From: Dryocosmus kuriphilus
Taxonomy: Eukaryota; Arthropoda; Insecta; Hymenoptera; Cynipidae
Assembly: GCA_038277395.1 (NCBI GenBank)
Contig: CM076189.1
Span: forward strand, 211,708,011-211,772,010
Reading direction: 5' to 3'
Length of the DNA stretch: 64,000 nucleotides
Shown: piece after piece, positions 10,068 through 21,830 of the stretch
How positions within the stretch are numbered: position 1 is the first letter of the stretch
Layout of the letters: every line of letters starts with the position of its first letter
Made by a program: the position numbers and the translations under genes
Notes under the pieces: generated by a model
What the model saw: the letters and a program-made list of their open reading frames with translations, nothing else
Database searches by the model: none
What the model was told of the DNA's origin: nothing

Positions 10068-11488
10068 CTGAAATTTAAAAAAATACGGTTATGTATTATA
10101 TAGGTTATTTCATGGGTTATTTATGTGCCATTGCTTTAGAGTAAAGCCGCGATGTTTTCAACATTTTAACCTTTTAACTATGATTTTTTTTTTTAAAAAA
10201 CAGGCGCAAAAAAATATAATGTATTGGAAAAGCATTTTTTCCAGCTCTTATGAATTTAGTTTCATTGCTAACAGCTTGAAATGACACTTAGGTTTGAATT
10301 CTTTTGGCTCAAAGATATATAAACAAATGTAGCGGTAAAATTGGACATTTATAAAATATGATTTTTTATCTCTGAAAGAATTACATAAATAAACCAACTA
10401 TTTATCAGAACTAATGAATATAGGTACCAAAAGTACAAAAATATTACTCAATATTATATTTCGTTTGTTATAAATAATGTATTTAAACAAATACTTCAGT
10501 GTAAAGTTTTTTGTAGAAAACAATTGTTTTGTAGTGATATCATCGTGATTTATTATTAGAATGATATTTAGTATCGAAAGATAATCAAACGTCAACAATT
10601 GTTGTTATAATAATTGTTATAAACCATTTTTTTAGCAAATATGCAGTTTTATAGATTTTTCTTAATCATATTTTTTCTTTTATCACTAAACTTTGATGCC
10701 ACTATTCTAAAATTGATTATGCAGTAAAATTCATTGCTAATAACAAACAATTTTTGTCTTTATTAAAAAATTTTATAAGCAAATCGATATCTTGGATACT
10801 CTGTTACGGAGAATATATCTTTTATCATGAAATATACCCAATAATACCCAATAATGGAAATATGCCAATAATTAAAATTGTGATATTTAACTTTGGAATT
10901 TAAAGTCATTTTTTACAGTTTTTTTTATATAACTTTCTGAAAAAGTTTTATCTGCAAATACTGAAAAATATGAAATTTCAAACTTAGGTAGACGAAACCA
11001 ACAAAATTATTTCTCGTATTTAAAAATGTCACAGCCGAAAATGAATGTATTAGATTGTTAGTAGCAATCCTAATTGTTAACTGACCGTCAATTTTCTTCA
11101 TGAAACTTCCTTCAGATCTGAGTGTGATCAGAGTTCGTAAAAAAAAAAATGTTTGCAAAAAAACGGAAGAAATAGGCATTTATGTATAAAATTTGTTATT
11201 AATAATAACAGTTGTTAATTATGAAATTGTTTGTTGCTCTCAATGATTTTTACTGAACGATCAATTTTAGAATAGAGACAACAAAGTTTAGTGAAAAAAG
11301 ACAAAATCTGATTAAGAAAAATCGAATAAATTGCACATTTGCTAAAAAATTGTTTATAACTACCAAGCTTCCACCATGAGGAAGTAAAAAGCTCAATTTT
11401 TAGATATTAACAATATTTTGAAATATTAACAATATTATCAAATATAATAAATCTGACTAGCTAATATAACAGTTGATAGAATATATAC
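10068..11488 (-). other. Apparent GT-AG intron in the integrase pseudogene
   Basis: Coding homology stops at AG/GTATAT (11489/11488) and restarts after TTTCAG (10068/10067). Joining the two gives the expected A-R-S-Q-F continuation in frame. Most of its length is the foldback element at 10612-11362, so the intron may have grown by that insertion. Confidence 0.55.
10612..11362. mobile_element. Foldback/MITE element 2 inside the intron
   Basis: About 145 bp at 10612-10755 pairs with 11222-11362 in reverse complement. Both share blocks such as TTTTTTAGCAAAT, TTTTTCTTAATCA and ACTAAACTTTG. The interior is noncoding. Identity between the arms is moderate. Superfamily unknown. Confidence 0.7.
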
Positions 11489-12530
11489 CTGGCCTAGAGC
11501 TGCTTTAATATCCCATCTTTTGTTCCCAGGCGATAGAATCCGTCATTCGCAACGTCAGTAAACACAGCTAATACGTTACGAGCATCTCCTCGACCTTTGT
11601 CCACGTCAGGAATAGGTACGCGAACTGTTAATCCTTGCTCTACTGGAGGAAACTGTTTATCAGAAGTTCCCTTCATTCGTTTTGCTTGTTGAGCGAGATT
11701 ATTGACGGCTTCTTTTCTTTGAATGGTTGCATTTTTGGTCCGGTTGCACAAGACACACAAGATGATCTCTCCATAATCTTTATTTCCTTCAATGCTCACA
11801 CCGCAAATTACATGAACAAAGCAGCTGCATTCGTGACATTTATGTGCTCCACTGGTTTCCTTCGAGCAAACCACACTTTATTTCTGGCATAATATAATCA
11901 CTTTCAACATGGTGATTATGAGTGGTAGGTCGAACGTACTCGACGTGATCAGTGCACTGATTTCTTTCACTTGAATCAATAATGCTTTTAAGCTCTTCTT
12001 CTGACAAAAAATTTTTTAGAAAATCTTGGGGCAGATTCGACGTATTCAAGGTTATTTTAACTTTGGTACCAAACAAAGCCTCGTACGGCGGTCTTTTGAT
12101 TCTAGCATGAAATGCTCTGTTCTTCATCAGCTGAACGAGTTTCAACCCTTCACTCCAGCGCGATTGACCGTGATCTTGCATCCATGCAGTCAGCGTGTTT
12201 TCAATGTCCTGGTTTGCTCTTTCAACGCTACCTTGACTTTGACTACGTCGTGGTTTGCCATGCACGATCTTCAATTCCGGCCAAAGTTTTGTCAGGCCCG
12301 AAACAATGGAATTCGCAAATTCCCTACCGCTGTCCGACTGCAAAACTGAAGGTGCTCCGAGCAGAGTGAAAATATCCATTAATTGAAGGTGTACATCTTC
12401 AGCTCGCTTTGACTCTAGAGCTTTCAACACTGCGAATTTCGTTAGATGGTCCTGGTAAACTAGAATAAATTTGTATGGGCCATCCGGATGAGACTGAAGA
12501 TCTATCAGACAAAATTACTCCTATGCGGTG

Positions 12531-13189
12531 GGTCTTTTATCAAGAAAATAATGTTAAGGTACAATATGACAGTAGGAATTGGCAGATGGAGAAAACAGCG
12601 ATAGTGAATCTGGCATATTGCCATTGTCACTTCACAATTCAATCGCGAAGTTAGGTTGCTCCCAGCAGAAATCACATAATGTGCGGTTAACCCACCCCGA
12701 GTAGTCGGTACCTCTTGTTCTCACGGGAACCAACAAATCAAAAACACCCCCGAAGAGCCACCCTAAGCGCAACCCGTTTCGACCCAGAAGTACTAACTCG
12801 CAGAGCCACTAAATTAAAATATATCGTGCAACGAACTTTAATAGAAACGCGTCACTCTCTCGACAAATTATTATTCCTGTTTAGCAGCTCCCGAACAACG
12901 CAGATAATTAACTGCAGAATTTCTAAGAGCAAGTTGTGTTAGCATACAGATGAGGATGCTACTTAAAATAACCAATTTCCATAGCTTAATACTAATATTC
13001 GTTTGATCGAAAATTAACTTCTTTCTTGGTAAGAAAATATATGTATTAATCCCTCTTTAGAAAATGCTTTCAAGCGAATTTATGTAAAGAGTTTCTTTTC
13101 CAGGAGGCGATAAGAATCATATAATTTCTATATTACGTTCATTGTTGAATAACTTTTTGAACTTCCTTGAGTAAAAATAGTTATATCAT
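12531..13189. other. Gene-free stretch
   Basis: No recognisable coding sequence. 12690-12940 is less A+T-rich than its surroundings and holds a 75-codon + frame without recognisable motifs. This may be the eroded 5' end of the integrase element. Confidence 0.4.
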
Positions 13190-13560
13190 GAGCATGGGGT
13201 GTTCGGCGCTTAATTTTCGAGATAACGTGCTAGGGATATGAACGAAACACGCGACGTATTTTAGTCGAAGTGTTTATATATAAGAGTATGTTCAATGTAG
13301 CTTAGTCAAGTTAGCTACAGTAAAATCAAGAGTATAGTCGCTTTAGCGTAATTAGCCAATCTTTGGCACAAGTTATTTTAAAAATTTAATTCAAACCAGT
13401 TTGACTTATATGTTGGTAAAATTCCTTATAAGTAGTGTATTCTATCTGTTGATTGTAAGTTCAATCGTGTAAATTTTGATGAGAGAGTTATAGTGCAAAG
13501 ACTTTCGAATAAAGTAGGTATCACGCGTATTAGTATATTTCTCCAAACAATTTTCGTATT
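13190..13560 (+). repeat. Candidate solo LTR or promoter-bearing fragment
   Basis: The segment carries a TATA box (TATATATAAG, 13275-13284) and an AATAAA signal 224 bases later (13508-13513), the spacing expected within a retrotransposon LTR. TG/CA ends and a target duplication could not be fixed. It could equally be an unrelated promoter. Confidence 0.25.
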
Positions 13561-15080
13561 ATTTATGTAGAGGCTGAATATCCAATTTCTGATAAGAAAT
13601 TCAGAAATCCCCGCAAGAAAATTCTTGCTACCAATTCAGATGGATTCTGCTAGCTATAATTTTAGTCTATACTTTTTGATCCAAAAAAAAGGTGTATTGT
13701 AGAGAGTTATGACTCAAGCACCCAGCCCTTTCATGAGGTTCTTGAGATTATCATGGAAAAAAAAGTTTTTGTAAAAATGTTTAAAATACATACTTCTTAC
13801 AAACTTTTTATCTATCCTTTTATGGTTCTTTCTTCAGAATTCTTCTATAAATTACTTTCAGCGAATAATTTTTTATTTTATTTTTTACCACTCCTCTGAC
13901 ACCATTTTACAGTGCCAGAAAAATGCCTCCTTAAATGAAAAATAAATTTTATGTAAAACTCATGCTCGAAAGGACTTTGTTGCACATTTTTGCCATATCA
14001 TTTATTATTATTCGTTAAGTCACAAGTTTTAAAGTATTTTCAAACTAATTTTGAATTTTTTTAAAAATAATTAATATTGTTCACAAATTTCTCATTTACC
14101 TGCAATTTACGAAAAATTAACATTTTCTGGGATCAATGACAGAGTCAATTTTGAGAGTCATATTTTTTACTGAAGACATTTTTCGATTGTGTTTGAAAAA
14201 TTATTAATCATTCGAGTGTTGCCTTTCATAGGAAGAAAAATTCTATTTATTTTTTCTTCTCTCTTTTCCTATGACACTTATTCCCAAATTAACTATTTTT
14301 GACACTAAATTATAAATATTTTTCTTTTTTTGTGGAAAAAAGTTGTAGGTCTTGCAGAATTTTTTGTAAATTTTGAAAACCGATTATGGAACCAAAAGCA
14401 TCTCCTTAACAACGATTTTGGAAAATCGATATTGTGAAGATGTGTGAAATTGATGTTTTATAAAAACGTCTTCTTTGCATGAGTAATGCGAGTAGCTTCA
14501 TTTATGGTTATTTTTTAAAATTTTTACACCAAACTTTTTCAATTTATAGAAGGAAAATTTTCATAAATTTAATAAAACTGAATTTCTGTGTCGTAAAATG
14601 TGAAGCTGTCTTAAATAAGAATACAATTTTATATTTTATATAAATATGTTTTATCAGTGGTTGAATAGACCTGCTGATATCGCTAAAATGCGTATATGAT
14701 TTTTTCCGTGTGTGCTGGGAAAGCTAAATATTTATATTTGGCAGCAAAAAAAATTGTTCAAAAAAATAGTTGTATAAAAAGTTAGGATGTAACTTCTGAA
14801 AGAAGAAAGTAATTAATAATAAGCGATAGAGATTCAGAGATTAGAAAAACTAAAATTTTCTCCAACTTGTCCAAGAAAAGATACAAGCGAGTTATTATTA
14901 ATTGCTTAAACAATTGTAAAAAACTTGAAAGCTCGTCTACTATTTTCGTGTTCAAATTTTTGAAAAAATCATCAAAAGCGCGAATATTCCACAAAACTAA
15001 TATTTTTCATTTCTGGGGAAAATTTTTGGGCACTATGAAAAGGGTATATAATTTATTTGTATATACTTTATTTATAGGCC
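13561..15080. other. A+T-rich stretch, no gene seen
   Basis: Nothing recognisable. The two facing frames at 14782-14994 and 14867-15202 overlap a noncoding region and a MITE and look spurious. Confidence 0.45.
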
Positions 15081-15212
15081 GTGTCTACGTTTGTCGAAAT
15101 TCGGTAAGAGTAGAACAAATATTTTCAGTGAGCCCAGGGAAACTGAAAAGAGCGGCTAGGTTCACCGAAATTCGGTTAGCGTGGCATAAACATTTTCGGT
15201 GAAAGTAGACAC
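15081..15212. mobile_element. Small MITE-like element (132 bp)
   Basis: The outer ends GTGTCTACGTTTGTCGAAA and TTTCGGTGAAAGTAGACAC are imperfect inverted repeats of about 19 bp. Two further copies of the GAAATTCGGT motif lie inside (near 15095 and 15168). No coding capacity. A target duplication is not evident. Confidence 0.5.
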
Positions 15213-15399
15213 TTCGTTTCTTATAAGCAAATGGAGCGAAAATTGAAATTTATAAAATTGTAAAGAAATTCAGAATGATTGTTCATTTAATCAAATTCAA
15301 GGTTATCTTTAAGAATTTCCATCCTCAAAATTTTAATATATAAATCGAAATTTTCAAAACAGTTTAAATATATTTAGTTAGCCATGAGATGAATCCAGT

Positions 15400-15960
15400 A
15401 GTATAATTCAGTCTAATGCAAGCATGGAAAATGACGAGTAGAAGTCGCTTTAAAAGAGACATGTAAGTTTTCGATTACTAAGAATCTTTTTAACGCTGGT
15501 ATGTGAGGTATCATGTATTGGAAGTCATTTTAGGCCAGAGATAGGAGGTGGTAATTAGTCGGTATCATTTCAAGTAATAATATCATTTTTAGTCATGTAA
15601 TATGTGAGGTGTCAAGTAGCAGAAGTCATTTTAAGTCGGGCATGAAATTTAATTTCAAGACAGCCTTGGAAAGATTGAAGTAGTAGAAGTCATTTTAAGC
15701 CAGACATAGAAGGATTCGAATAGAAGTCATTTGAACTTGAACACGTTTGGTGTCAAGTAGGGAAGCCCATTAATGATCAGACACTGAGTTATCAAGTAGT
15801 AAAGGTCTTTTCCAGCTAGACTTAGAAAGTGGAAAGTAGTGTGTGACATTTGAGGACAGACATGTGCGGTTGGAATAAATCATTGACGGTCAAGCATGGA
15901 GGGCGACGAGTAGAAGAGGGCATCTTAACTCAGACATAATTTAATGTATAGCAAGTTAAT
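15400..15960 (+). repeat. Degenerate minisatellite, AGAAGTCATTTTAAGTCAGA type (locus 1)
   Basis: Units of about 45-55 bp share AAGTAGTAGAAGTCATTTTAA, followed by a variable CAGACATG/GAGGTGTCA part. About ten recognisable copies, heavily diverged. The same unit recurs at 21320-21830. Confidence 0.75.
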
Positions 15961-17264
15961 AGACATTTCTTTGTTACCCATTTTCCTAAAAAGTGATTGT
16001 TTCACTACGTAATTCATATGAGAATTTTCCATGAACTAGGGGCATGTCTTAATAGCTGATTTAAAATAAAATTTAATTTAATTTTTAGAAACCTGACTAG
16101 TTAGAGGGGTTTTTTGACTCCTAGGATTAAAAGAATGAACGTTCTAATGCATTTTTGAACCACCCCAGTCTTTAACATATCGCTTTAAGCATAAGACTTA
16201 TAAACACCTGAAATCTCTCCTGTAGTACAAGCACTAAGTAGTTCCTAAAAATAAGCAATTGCTTGAAATTTGTTCTTAGAATAAACTGCAAAAGCGGAGA
16301 AAATAGTGCATAGTGCGCGGTATAGGCCAGTAGTTCAGTGTAGAAAGAAAGAAGAAAGCGTAGACAGAGCCCAATTAGAGAGCGCCCAGAGAGTCAAGAG
16401 AGTCAAGAGAAACTTTCGGGAACGAGTGGAGGCCGAGTAGATGTGCACTGTTTGACTGGAGCGGGTGTTTAATTTAGCGGTACTCTCGGAATACAGTGTG
16501 TTGTAAACGTAAGAGGGGCCTCTACGTTTAGCGTGCCGGGTCTGCCTACTCCTGATAATTAAATGCCAGGCAATTTACAGGGTATGCATTCGCCGAAGGC
16601 TGCTGGCTCTACACGAACCCATACAGCGATACCCGTTCCAACATTCCATGTACTACGTGCAAGATACGCACGACTTATGTCTTGCAACTCATCATCCATC
16701 CATCTAAAGCCTTCCCAACCCGTCCAGGCTGCGTTCACCATTCCGATTAATCTAACCTAATTTACGCCAGACCGATGACCGCACCCGGTCGTGAGTACGT
16801 AATGAGTGCAAGCACGCCAATCGTGCACCTTGTTGTGCCGAGACAAGGTTGCACGTTTACTCCGATGAATTTCATTGGCTTACAATTAACGAAATAACGA
16901 GCCAACTACAGAGGACAAACGATTTCTATACAAGGTATCCTATTTTCACTAACATTAGAGATAAACAGTAAACCTATCTCATTCTATCCATTTTTGTCGC
17001 AGTGTATTTTTAATCGAATACGCGCAGCAAAAGGAAGACTTATATTTTTGTAATTTTTTCGGTTCTTTATAGGTTCCACGTTAACCTTGGATAGGATTGA
17101 CACATTAAAATGAATTTTTATAATGTAGGCTGATTTTTTGGAATTGTATTGGATATCTCAGTCAATTATTATTGACTGATTTGCATGAAATCTTGTATAT
17201 CGATACTCGAAAATTTCCTTTTGAGGATCAAGACAAAAAATTGGTACTAAGTAGAAACATACTT
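15961..17264. other. Single-copy-looking stretch with a less A+T-rich core
   Basis: 16300-16870 has higher G+C than its neighbours and contains opposed small frames at 16559-16741 (-) and 16563-16760 (+). Neither gives a recognisable protein. It may be a host exon, an untranslated region or an old element. Nothing decides between these. Confidence 0.4.
16822..16855. other. Strong short hairpin
   Basis: CGTGCACCTTGT pairs with ACAAGGTTGCACG around the loop TGTGCCGAG. The stem is 12 bp with one bulged base, and it is GC-rich for this region. Confidence 0.6.
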
Positions 17265-17650
17265 CTACCCTCTTTTCAGTAGTCCTTTTCTCCATTATGC
17301 CCTTTCTACCCATTCATAGAAGTGAAAAAGGGGCATGTAAAGGAATAGAGTGTTTTATAAAGAAGTGATACTAGAAAAAGGGTGCGGTTTGCATAGGAGT
17401 AGACCTTCCTTTCCAGTATCTCCCATTTTATGTATCTGAAGGGTGAAAAGAGGCACTCTAGGGGGTAGCATTTTTGTTAAAACTAATATAGTAGAAGAAA
17501 GTAGGATTACGTAGGAACAAACACCCACACCGTTTCCAGCACCTTCGATTTACATAATGCTCTTTCTACTTACTAGGAGAAGCAAACAAAGGAGGCATGC
17601 AGGGGGATAGCGTGTTTGTTGAAGGGGCAATACTAGAAAAATTGTAGGGG
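17265..17650 (+). repeat. Three diverged tandem units of about 130 bp
   Basis: Blocks beginning at about 17268, 17401 and 17520 each run: a C/T-rich part ending in CCATT or ATGCT, then CTTTCTAC or equivalent, GAAG-AAA-GGCA, and finally ATACTAGAAAAA-GGG or a relative. The units differ by many substitutions and small indels. Confidence 0.65.
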
Positions 17651-18239
17651 AAATGAGAAATACAACACTAGCCCCATTCGTACGAGCATGCGGATTTATA
17701 GAACTTATGAAATTCATAAACTCATAAATCAGAATTATATTCACTGAACTAAAATTCACTGAAGGGGATAAAATGCAAAAATTATTTTAAAAAAAAGATT
17801 CGAATACACGAGGGACAAAAAAAACTTTACGGTAGAAAGCAAGAATTTTATATTGTTAGATTTATTTCTCGTGTTAAATAGGAAAGTCTAATATTAAAAT
17901 TAATTAATGTTTCAAATTTAAGAATAACATTTTTGAAATAAACTGAATGGCGTATTCAACTTTTTTTTATAATATTTTTTTTCAACTTCTGTTATTTGAT
18001 CTATTTCTGGCCTAATTTCTTAAATTATCCCGTATTTATTTCTATAAAATAAACTATAAACTGAACGCATTTTATACATTTGAAGGTTCGTTGGGAATAA
18101 GGAAGTAAGCGGCAAATATCGGAAATTCGTTTTATTGGCTTAAATTAGTTTTTTGACCCAACTCAATTCCCGGCTGAAGATTATGACCCAATTTAATTTA
18201 AAAGAGAGTCAAAATCCATTTTCGGTAATTTTTAAAAAA

Positions 18240-18720
18240 AATTGATTACTTCATTACGCTTGTTCCTTTAACGGTTTGATAGAGCTAAGCAATAGTTCGA
18301 AAGAACTTTTTTTTTCTTCTAAGCTGAAACGTAAAAACGTAATGCAGCTTTTTCTGCGTCAGGTCAGGCGTTTTTTGAGAGGCACTGTTCCTCGATGAGG
18401 ATTTTCTCGTATATCGGTTATTTTTTAAGAGCTCTTTTCGTGATTCAATAATGCTAAGTAATAGGTCGAAAATTTTTTTTATTACACAAATTTTTAAACT
18501 ATGCAACTCTTTCTGATTAAAAATTGAGATTTTTTAGGACGTGCCGTTACATTGACAAGGGTTTCCTCCCAGATGGTTGTTTCTTTAAACGTCCCGTTCA
18601 CAATTCAATAGAGCTAAGTGATAGCTCGAAAACAATTTCTTGTTTTTTTTTTTAATCAAATGTGTTTTAGTTAGGCAGTTTTTCGTGTGTTCTGTAAAAT
18701 TCGGGTTTTGCTACTTACGC
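18240..18720 (+). repeat. Three diverged tandem units of about 165 bp
   Basis: The block ATAGAGCTAAGCAATAGTTCGAAA at about 18280 (given here as its shared pattern, with changes) recurs at about 18450 and 18610. Each is followed by a poly-T tract, a TGCAGCTTTTTC/TGCAACTCTTTC part and a GTT-CCTCG/TCCTCCC part. Total about 2.8 units. Confidence 0.7.
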
Positions 18721-20022
18721 CCTTATGTCCGATGACCCTTCATTGATATCCTAACACCTAAACACCTAAACATTCTTAATGTATTGATTTGTCCTTCTGA
18801 TCTATTTGTAAACTGATTTGATTCCATCCAGTATATTCAAAAGTATTCTAAGCTTATCCTTTTTTGTATATTTCTATCCTAATATATTGTAACCATATTT
18901 AAATTTATTTGTTTGTATCGGAATCTAATTGAAATTTATTTAATTTTATACATTTATATCCTGTATGGAAAAAAATTGATAATTCAAGCAACGAAACTCT
19001 GAAATAACAAATCAACGTTACTAAAATGTATTTGAAGAAAATATTCTTCGTTTTGAAACAGCCAACTGTATCGCTGACTCATGGATTTTCATATCTTTAA
19101 ATTAGCTGTATTACTTCGTGAGTTTCAAATGTCTTACAAAATTGAAACGTGACGTGGAATATTTTGGTTAATAAGAAATACGGAGAAATGATATAAGTTA
19201 GAACTGAAGTTGTTAGACAACCTAATAATTCCACAAAAAAAGTTTTGCTATTAATTATACTTATTTTTATATCGATAAAGCCTTTTTAAATATATATAAT
19301 TTTAAGGTAAACTGGGAAATCAATTAAAAATTTCAAACCTCTGTCAAAATTACTCCTATTTAAGTAGTGCTATATTCTTGATTCAGGCTTCCAACATTTT
19401 GATTTCAGCTATATGTATAATATCTTTCTTTCAGCGATTTTAAAATCTGATTCCTTAATAATAATAGCCAAAATAAATTATAATGCAAATCCCTATTTGA
19501 AATGGTTTACCAATATCGTTGATTCATTTCCAACAGTATTTGTGACCAAAACAAGGACGAATATCGTCAGTTCAGCTATAAATTTTTTTCCGTGTAATGT
19601 ATCCTAGTATTTTATCCTAAACATATCAAGTAATTGTATCCGTATCATTCCTGATTTATTCTTAACTTTATTTTATTTAATGTGCTCAAACTAGTTTTAT
19701 CCTATTATTTTTCTAAGGCAATATCCATTTCTGTCCTAATATATTGTATTATAAATTTTTCTCAATCTATCTATTTTTACCTTGATCTATTCTAAATATA
19801 TCTCGCTGTCTTCGTTTTTATTCCATATTTTTCCTAATTTATCATATACATCTATTTCTATTTCGTTCTTTTAGAATGAGGAGTAAAATAAAAAGTAAGG
19901 AAAAGGATGAAATGATTCGAAAATAAGAATATGATAAAAGAGCATATAGAAAATTATAGAATTTTATTAAAAGAAAGAATGAAGTAAAACGGACTATAAG
20001 AAGATAGAACTATTGCTGTTAC
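18721..20022. other. A+T-rich stretch with weak TCCTAATATATTGTA-type repetition
   Basis: TCCTAATATATTGTA occurs near 18877 and 19735 within similar low-complexity C/T/A-rich text (18770-18960 and 19600-19870). No gene recognised. Confidence 0.4.
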
Positions 20023-20024
20023 TA

Positions 20025-20976
20025 CGAGGCATGTCCAGAAAGTAAGTGTACTCAATTTATGTAGGCTTCAAACAAAATTTATTAAAACAAAAACATAGTT
20101 GGTTACACTTATACTCGTACATATGTAAGTTACTTTTCGACATAGTCACCATCCCTCTTGAAGCAAGTGGTGAGCCGCGGGATCAATTTTTTGATGCCTG
20201 CCTCGAAGAAGTCTCCCGCCAGCTCTTTCGCCCACTTCTCCACCTCCCCCTTCACCTCCTCGCCTGTTGAAAACTTGTTTCCACCCATGTGCACCTTCAA
20301 GGAAGTGAAGAGATGGAAATCTGAAGGGGCCAGGTCAGGAGAATACGGGGGGTGGTTCGAAACGTCCCATCCAAAAGAGTCCAGGAGTTGCTTCATGGCG
20401 TTGGCCGTGTGAGGTTTGGCATTGTCAGCTGTTTTGAGACCTACCCCGCAGACAATTTCCGATATCCGAGAGTTTCTATGATTCTTTCGTGTAACAGGGA
20501 TCTGGTGATTTGCGGAAACATCGCAGAAAGATCATCTAACGTCAATCTGCGATCGTCACGGACCGCAATCTCGATTTTTTCCACAAGTTCGTCAGTCGCA
20601 ATTGAAGGTCTTCCGCTCCTCTGATCGTCATGCACGGAAGTACGGCCATTTTTAAATTCGCGATACCACTTGTACTCGTACGATTCATAGCTCCATTACC
20701 GTAAACAGTTTTCACCTCATTATAAATCTCAACTGGAGCTTTTCCCTTCACAACGAGGTAGCGAATGACGGCGCGAATTTCGCACTTAGCGGGAGATACT
20801 ATCGATATTTTTCGCGAGAGATGCTACTGCGTCAAGAGTTTTCAACACACTAACCTCGGATTGGTCTCTTTTTGAAGGGAAGGGGTCAGGCTACGCGGCA
20901 GTGTTGCCAACGTGTCGAAAAAGTATTCCCTATAGTTGTGAGAGTACCAGTACACTTACTTTCTGGACGTGCCTCG
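20025..20976 (-). mobile_element. Mariner element 1, internally deleted (952 bp)
   Basis: The ends CGAGGCATGTCCAGAAAGTA (left) and the complement of TACTTTCTGGACGTGCCTCG (right) are inverted repeats of about 28 bp with one or two mismatches. TA lies immediately outside each (20023-20024 and 20977-20978), the target duplication of Tc1/mariner elements. The transposase remnant is on the minus strand. The element is roughly 0.35-0.4 kb shorter than a full mariner because the centre of the transposase is missing. Confidence 0.92.
20130..20805 (-). pseudogene. Mariner transposase, DD34D type, central deletion
   Basis: The N-terminal part begins at about 20790 with SPAKCEIRAVIRYLVVKGKAP, preceded by ATA where the usual start ATG is expected. 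A frameshift near 20.70 kb leads into WYREFKNGRTSVHDDQRSGR and the DNA-binding region, ending KLSAG and a stop at 20441. The next residues are LKTADNAKPHTANAM, i.e. the block with the second catalytic Asp, then HPPYSPDLAPSDFHLF with the third (34 residues between them) and a C-terminus ending GDYVEK at 20130. So the stretch from just after the HTH to just before the second Asp, including the first catalytic Asp, is deleted. It cannot be active, but its ends could be used in trans. Confidence 0.9.
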
Positions 20977-20978
20977 TA

Positions 20979-21319
20979 CGACATATATCAAATTAAACCA
21001 ATTTAACCTAAACCCAACTTCCATTATAAGCATGCAGAATCTTCTAATAAAAAAATTCAAAAATTACTAAAAGTTTTCAATAAAAACCTTTTCTGTTATT
21101 ATTATCGTCCCTATTGTATCTTAAGGGCAGATTTATTCTAATTCTTGGAGAATTAGTGAAGCACGAATAATAAAAAGTTAAATCAACAAAGAGGTTTGAG
21201 GCAGAAATTATTATTTGCAGAAGAATGATTTCGTTACACTTTTCAGACATACTTTTTGAAACTCTACTGTTTTGATTCCTCGACACACTTTTTAAACTGG
21301 GTACCAAATCTTTTCAAGT
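20979..21319. other. Gene-free spacer
   Basis: Nothing recognised between mariner 1 and the second minisatellite locus. Confidence 0.5.
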
Positions 21320-21830
21320 CAGGGATAAAAGATGTCAAGTAGAAAAGGTACTTCTGGTGTATACACGTGAGGTGTTGAGTATTATAAATCATTTTAAGTC
21401 AAGAACGTGAGTTTTAAAGTAGTAGAAATGATTTTACGTTAAACATGAGAGACGTCAACTAGTGAAAGTCGTTTTAACTGGGACGTATGGTGTGTTAAGC
21501 AGTAGAAATAATTTTACGCCAGAAATGGGAAGTGGGAGGTAATATAAGTCGTCTTATGTCATATCCCTTGCTTGAAGTAGTATAGGTATTTTTAAGTCAG
21601 ATAGGATATCAAGTAGAAGAAATCATTTCAAGATAGCCATGTGATAGATGAAGTAGTAGAATTAATTTTAAAGCTGATGTGTCAGATTTCAAGTAGGAGA
21701 CATCATTTTAAGTCAGATAAATGAAGGTGGAAAGTAGTCGATATAAGTCGATATAAGTAGTAGAAGTCATATCAGTCAGGCATATCTTAATTCAAGTAGT
21801 ATAGATAGTTTTATATGTGTCTTGATGTGT
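21320..21830 (+). repeat. Degenerate minisatellite, locus 2 (same unit as 15.4-16.0 kb)
   Basis: Repeats of AAGTAGTAGAAATGATTTTA / AAGTCGTTTTAACTGGGA / AAGTCATTTTAAGTCAGA, with spacers of 20-35 bp, share orientation and consensus with 15400-15960. About nine copies, strongly diverged. Confidence 0.75.

Larger units (their letters stand above)
9838..12530 (-). pseudogene. KRBA2/SCAND3-like integrase gene with cysteine-rich C-terminus, broken, apparent intron
   Basis: Read from 12.53 kb leftwards, the integrase core begins at IDLQSHPDGPYKF (first catalytic D). LQSDSGREF carries the second D, and QGSVERANQDIEN the catalytic E, 36 residues on. A frameshift near 11.88 kb leads into a Cys/His-rich segment (ETSGAHKCHECSCFVHVICG), then LTVRVPIPDVDKGRGDARN and FYRLGTKDG. 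Coding resumes at 10067 with SQFSTCKENLLSPDD, after another shift RRVSLRTVATQQSLG, and ends in a Cys-rich tail (YSCKSKCQNSRCVCVKNN, then CQSKCHSSMPCCNK) with a stop at 9838. This order matches the transposon-derived KRBA2-like proteins common in insect genomes. A Tyr-to-stop change near 11.49 kb and at least two frameshifts make it dead. The N-terminus beyond 12.53 kb is unrecognisable. Confidence 0.8.
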
